64,000 nt of DNA from Candidatus Rifleibacteriota bacterium (GTDB lineage: Bacteria > Muiribacteriota > Ozemobacteria > Ozemobacterales > Ozemobacteraceae): positions 124,001-188,000 of the forward strand of contig JADFZL010000002.1 in the NCBI GenBank assembly GCA_015232575.1. Reading direction: 5' to 3'. The notes under the pieces were generated by a model. The model searched no databases, was not told the DNA's origin, and saw nothing but the letters and a program-made list of their open reading frames with translations. Within the stretch, counting starts at the first letter, position 1; every line of letters begins with the position of its first letter. Below are positions 60,532 to 64,000 of the stretch, piece after piece. A program made the position numbers and the translations under genes.

Positions 60532-61860
60532 TTACCTTGAGATAAGTTTTTTTATTGATTCATCTTGCTTTACCTGACTCTCAAACATTTTTTTAAAATT
60601 TGGAATTGCGTTTTTAATTATCGTATTAGTCGAAGTTTCGATTTTCTTCTGGAAGGCATCAATTTTTGCTGTGTAATCTGCTGCGTAAGGGTCAAACTTC
60701 TTTGCTTCGTCAAACATTCCAAGAGCTTCTGCGGTCATCTTGTCAAATTCTGTGCTGTTTATGAATTTTTTGAATTCTTCAATCTGAGATTTGCTTGGAT
60801 AGACCGATGTATCAGATGCGGGCTCGGAAGTGACACCAGGCTCTGGATGAATTGTACAATGCCATTCATAAGCACTTTCATTAGTCTTAGTTATTTCGTA
60901 TTTTCCCTTTTCAGGGCATTCTGGAAAGTTTTTCAAATACTTAGAGCTGACAAGAAATTCCGGAATTATTGAAAGTGTCAGTGTTGCCGGCATTGGATTG
61001 TAATCCATGCACAGCATTTCGACTGCGCCCATTAAAACTCTCTGGTTAGCTGAGCAACTTTTGACAGGCGAAGCGGTGTTTGTTTCCGATGAAACCACAT
61101 TTTTCTGCATGTTCAATGGCAGGATGAATACAACGTTTTCATAACTGTTACGTAAATCCTCATCGCTTTCCTTTTTAGAATCTTCTTTGATCATATTCAG
61201 TGCAGTAGCAATATATTTTTTTTCGCTTTCAAGATACTTTGCTGCGGAAAGTGTTGCGCTGGGCTGAGATTTCAGAAATTGGCAGGCATCTTCGACAATT
61301 TTTTTGTCTTTGGATAAATTGACTAGTTCTTTGAACCCGCTCAGTGAGATGTTTTTCAGAGCAATGCCGATCATTCCGGCGATGAGAGTTCCGTCAAATT
61401 CGACGTGTTTTCCCATACAAAAGATAGCCTTGAAAGTCTCAAAAGCTTTGTCGGGTTTTCCGTCTTTTAATTGCATCAAACCGTAAACTCTGGCTGTTCT
61501 GGCAAGTTCACGCAGGCGTCTGAAAGGCGCGACCGGATCATCTGCCCTATACGTGCGTTCATATCCGAACCTGCATTCTTTGCATTCAGCGCCCTGAATA
61601 AGCATCTTAAAGACGGTATTCAGTTTTCCATCAGTAAAGAAATTTTTTGTTTTGGAAGAAAGTTTTTCAAGAGCGGCGACATTCTCGACAGTGTTTATTT
61701 CTGTCATAACTTGTTCTGGCACAGGGGTCAGAAACCCTATTGCCATGAGATAGCCTACAGCAGCGTTCGGGGTAGGCAGTGAAGACGAAAGATCCTGGGC
61801 GAAAAGCGGAAAGACAGATGCCATAGCCATTATCAGGAGAATTGAAACGGATTTTTTCAT
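60532..61860 (-). CDS. Secreted protein of unknown function, 442 aa
   Basis: About 442 residues from the ATG at 61860 (signal peptide MKKSVSILLIMAMASVFPLFA), with GGAG upstream; a longer frame from 61905 is unlikely. The mature part is helical and includes the Cys pair ECKECRFGYER near residue 95 and CPEKGKY further on. It has no membrane helix. It is the last gene on this strand after the anti-sigma-like gene, 65 bases apart, so it may belong to the ECF regulon. I recognise no family. Confidence 0.75.
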   Translation of the reverse strand: MKKSVSILLIMAMASVFPLFAQDLSSSLPTPNAAVGYLMAIGFLTPVPEQVMTEINTVENVAALEKLSSKTKNFFTDGKLNTVFKMLIQGAECKECRFGYERTYRADDPVAPFRRLRELARTARVYGLMQLKDGKPDKAFETFKAIFCMGKHVEFDGTLIAGMIGIALKNISLSGFKELVNLSKDKKIVEDACQFLKSQPSATLSAAKYLESEKKYIATALNMIKEDSKKESDEDLRNSYENVVFILPLNMQKNVVSSETNTASPVKSCSANQRVLMGAVEMLCMDYNPMPATLTLSIIPEFLVSSKYLKNFPECPEKGKYEITKTNESAYEWHCTIHPEPGVTSEPASDTSVYPSKSQIEEFKKFINSTEFDKMTAEALGMFDEAKKFDPYAADYTAKIDAFQKKIETSTNTIIKNAIPNFKKMFESQVKQDESIKKLISR

Positions 61861-61925
61861 ATTGTACTCCTTATGTGATTTTCCTATTTTAATCGGCGTA
61901 TGCATCCGCCGTTTGAAACCTTGAG

Positions 61926-62360
61926 TTATGAATCAAAAGTATCCTGTTGAAGCGATGAAATGTTAACTTCTGACCCGAAACCTGATACAAATGGTGCTTC
62001 ATTAACCAGCCAGATGCTTGAGAAACCGCCAATTTCCCTGGCAATGCTTTCATTGCTTGTATCCATTGATACATGAATAGCACGTGCAATGACCTCTGCT
62101 GATGATGCATTGGAATTGCCAGGAAATGTCTGCTGCAAAGTATTTTCTTCTGATTTATTGTCCTGAATATAAAAGACAAATACGCTGACGATTACTATAA
62201 GTAATGCAGTTAAACCAATGATAATCTTAATCGGTGAATGTCGTGGCTGATTCCAGACCGCGCGTTTCTGCAGGCGGCTGTAAACTTCTGCTGGCGCCTT
62301 TTCAAGTGGTTGATTGAGCAGCAGGTTTTCCACTGGATCATTCCCATTCGTGGTGGTCAT
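61926..62360 (-). CDS. Membrane anti-sigma-like partner of ECF sigma factor
   Basis: A protein of 144 residues: an N-terminal cytoplasmic segment of about 42, one membrane helix (IIIGLTALLIVIVSVFVFYI) and an extracytoplasmic C-terminus. Its start overlaps the sigma gene's stop by four bases, the usual sigma/anti-sigma order. It lacks the zinc-binding HxxxCxxC motif of ZAS anti-sigma factors, so the assignment rests on context and topology. Confidence 0.7.
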   Translation of the reverse strand: MTTTNGNDPVENLLLNQPLEKAPAEVYSRLQKRAVWNQPRHSPIKIIIGLTALLIVIVSVFVFYIQDNKSEENTLQQTFPGNSNASSAEVIARAIHVSMDTSNESIAREIGGFSSIWLVNEAPFVSGFGSEVNISSLQQDTFDS

Positions 62361-62887
62361 AAAACCTCCTTCAATTTTTGAAGAGCATATCGGTACCGGG
62401 AGGCTGCTGTGTTCAACGAGACTTCCTGTATTTCTGCGATCTCATCAAAGGTCAGATCTCCCCAGATTTTAAGTGCTACAACTTCCCGCTGTTCTTCGGA
62501 AAGCTGACTCATGGCTTTTTCCATATCCATTGAAGCATCAAGTTTTTCCGTTTGATGTTCGGAAAACCCAGTATGCGTGTCATCTTCTAGTGTTGAATGA
62601 ACTTGTTCGCGTTTTTTCCTGATCGCCAGATATTTTGCAGTCGAGAAAAGATATGCACGCGGGTTGGCGACACTTTTCATCTTTTCAGGGTGTTCTACCC
62701 ATGGCAAAAAACTGTCATGCAGCACATCTGCAATTTCATCTGCTCCAATAGTGAACGCCCGGCGCAGATATGTGCTTATGCGGTCAGCCAGAGCAGCATA
62801 TAACAGATCGAAGCCCTTACGCGGGTTCATCCGATAGACCTCAGCAGCTTTTACTATTTCGTTGTTATTTTGCATACGTTTCACCAT
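62357..62887 (-). CDS. ECF-type RNA polymerase sigma factor
   Basis: Up to 176 residues. Sigma-2 region: DEIADVLHDSFLPWVEHPEK and ANPRAYLFSTAKYLAIRKKR. Sigma-4 region: LSEEQREVVALKIWGDLTFD, EIAEIQEVSLNTAASRYRYA. An alternative start at 62875 would remove four residues. It should direct transcription of an envelope or stress regulon under control of the next gene's product. It diverges from the secreted amidohydrolase gene. Confidence 0.92.
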   Translation of the reverse strand: MVKRMQNNNEIVKAAEVYRMNPRKGFDLLYAALADRISTYLRRAFTIGADEIADVLHDSFLPWVEHPEKMKSVANPRAYLFSTAKYLAIRKKREQVHSTLEDDTHTGFSEHQTEKLDASMDMEKAMSQLSEEQREVVALKIWGDLTFDEIAEIQEVSLNTAASRYRYALQKLKEVL

Positions 62888-62961
62888 ATAAGTGCCACAA
62901 GTTGATGTTTTTTGTCTAACAAATTAAAATATTTTTAGAAAAGCTTTGCAACTTGTTCCAT

Positions 62962-62990
62962 TTACAAAAATTATTGTAGTGTATTATACT
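62962..62990 (+). promoter_or_regulatory. Promoter candidate for the amidohydrolase gene
   Basis: TTACAA (62962-62967), a 17-base spacer and TATACT (62985-62990) lie about 150 bases before the ATG. The leader (62991-63137) is unusually long and might hold regulation; no clear structure is seen. Confidence 0.5.
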
Positions 62991-63137
62991 ATCAGGGCTG
63001 AGAAGTCTGAAAATATCAATAGCGATTTGTTTATATAGTGTCCAATTGTATGAAGTTTTCGAGGTGTTGAAAGACTGCGTCGAATTATAATTGAATCGAA
63101 AAAATTTATAATTGCGTTTCTTATGAGGGAGGATTAA

Positions 63138-64000
63138 ATGAGAAGTTCAGTGAAAATGTTTTGCCTTGTCGGAGCTTTTTTTCTTGGTTTTGTACCTTTT
63201 GTTCTTGCCGATGAATTCGATGATACCAGAAAGATCGTTTCGGAAGTTGTTAAAAAACTTGAACCATCGCTTATTGAATTCAGGCATGATTTGCACATGT
63301 TTCCCGAATTATCCAACCGTGAAAGCAGAACATCCCAGAAAATAGCTGAAAAACTTTTAAAGATCGGTCTTGACGAAGTAAAGACCGGAATAGCAAGCAC
63401 TGGAATTGTTGCTGTACTGAAAGGCGGAAAACCTGGACCGACAGTTGCTTTCAGGGCAGACATGGATGCTCTTCCGATTCAGGAAACAAGGGATATGCCT
63501 TATAAATCACAAAACCCTGGAGTCATGCATGCATGTGGACACGATGTTCATACAACTATAGGTATAGGAGTTGCGGAAACTCTTGCACAGATAAAAGATC
63601 AGATTCCCGGCACAGTGAAATTCATTTTTCAGCCGGCTGAAGAAGGCGCTCCAGATGGCGAAGCTGGCGGAGCAGGAGAAATGATAAAACAGGGAGCTCT
63701 TGATAATCCGAGGCCAGATGCAATTTTTGGCCTTCATGTTGAATCAGAGGGAACAGCGGGAAAAATTTCACTTCTTTCAGGACCTGCAATGGCTTCTGAA
63801 GATGGGCTGAAAATAGTGATCATAGGGAAAAGCGCTCACGGTGCAAAACCGCACAATGGAATTGATGCAATTGTTGTAGCCGCAAATGTAATCAACGCTC
63901 TTCAAATGATTCGAAGCCGTCGGACTGACCCAAGAGAAGCCTTTGTTCTTACTTTGGGAACAATACATGGCGGAGCACGTGCAAACATAATTGCAGAGAG
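63138..64000 (+). CDS. Secreted M20D-family amidohydrolase, 3' partial
   Basis: The ATG at 63138 follows GAGGGAGG. 287 residues are visible before the window ends. A signal peptide (MFCLVGAFFLGFVPFVLA) is followed by the M20D peptidase/amidohydrolase pattern: LIEFRHDLHMFPELS, TVAFRADMDALPIQE, PGVMHACGHDVHTT and IFQPAEEGAPDG. Family members hydrolyse N-acyl amino acids, hippurate or indole-acetyl-amino acids with a dinuclear metal site (Cys/His in ACGHD, Glu pair in AEEG). Export to the periplasm is less common than a cytoplasmic location. Confidence 0.92.
   Translation, partial: MRSSVKMFCLVGAFFLGFVPFVLADEFDDTRKIVSEVVKKLEPSLIEFRHDLHMFPELSNRESRTSQKIAEKLLKIGLDEVKTGIASTGIVAVLKGGKPGPTVAFRADMDALPIQETRDMPYKSQNPGVMHACGHDVHTTIGIGVAETLAQIKDQIPGTVKFIFQPAEEGAPDGEAGGAGEMIKQGALDNPRPDAIFGLHVESEGTAGKISLLSGPAMASEDGLKIVIIGKSAHGAKPHNGIDAIVVAANVINALQMIRSRRTDPREAFVLTLGTIHGGARANIIAE

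Overview
The window looks like a low-GC chromosome segment from a diderm (Gram-negative), probably environmental and poorly characterised bacterium. The envelope points to two membranes: an ExbB/ExbD/TonB set, a TPR lipoprotein with a lipobox, LysM proteins, one with a probable outer-membrane barrel, and many signal peptides. Chemotaxis genes, HDOD proteins and very large signalling proteins suggest a signalling-rich lineage. A candidate phylum such as Riflebacteria is a guess; nothing in the sequence settles the taxonomy. There is no rRNA, convincing tRNA, CRISPR array or complete insertion sequence.

Layout. 1-1865: end of an exbB-exbD-tonB operon. 1919-8849 (-): a two-gene operon of a degenerate-receiver/RsbW-like ATPase and a 2009-residue membrane protein with two class III cyclase domains. 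Their catalytic residues are split as in the C1/C2 halves of animal membrane adenylyl cyclases. 9045-18873 (-): housekeeping and envelope genes, namely hemW, two secreted proteins, rng with its conserved radical-SAM partners, a TPR lipoprotein, a HAD phosphatase and a TolB-like propeller. 18965-23131 (-): a Thr-rich LysM protein and two glycosyltransferases. 23301-28604 (+): a GldA/GldF/GldG-type ABC exporter with a DUF4340 protein that ends in 27-residue repeats. 28665-31098 (-): motA, motB and a secreted protein. 31273-34304 (+): a histone-deacetylase-fold protein that has lost zinc ligands, and a LysM/barrel protein. 34528-40345 (+): a chemotaxis cluster (degenerate receiver, cheA, cheW, cheR, cheB, cheY) with no receptor gene. 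40411-42761 (-): two HDOD paralogues. 42921-43631 (+): a left-handed beta-helix protein. 43874-48264 (-): a YgfK-type iron-sulfur flavoprotein coupled to a secreted protein. 48487-49113 (+): a small secreted Ala/Lys-rich protein with its own promoter and terminator.

49324-59635 (-) is the most system-like block. It holds a soluble FtsH-type AAA+ protease, a 1010-residue protein of unknown function, a MoxR AAA+ ATPase, a 439-residue unknown, a small radical-SAM activase and three unknowns, several coupled by overlaps. It resembles the computationally defined MoxR/FtsH/vWA multi-component (ternary) conflict systems. A dispersed palindromic repeat lies inside it and beyond its 3' end, a 47-bp tandem repeat sits within it, and a YefM-YoeB toxin-antitoxin pair lies just upstream.

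60532-64000: a secreted protein of unknown function, an ECF sigma factor with a membrane partner, and the 5' part of a secreted M20-family amidohydrolase that runs off the window. No stretch longer than 300 bases lacks a gene or an assigned repeat. The longest gaps are 51112-51412 (tandem repeat), 62888-63137 (promoter region) and 43632-43873 (palindromic repeat).
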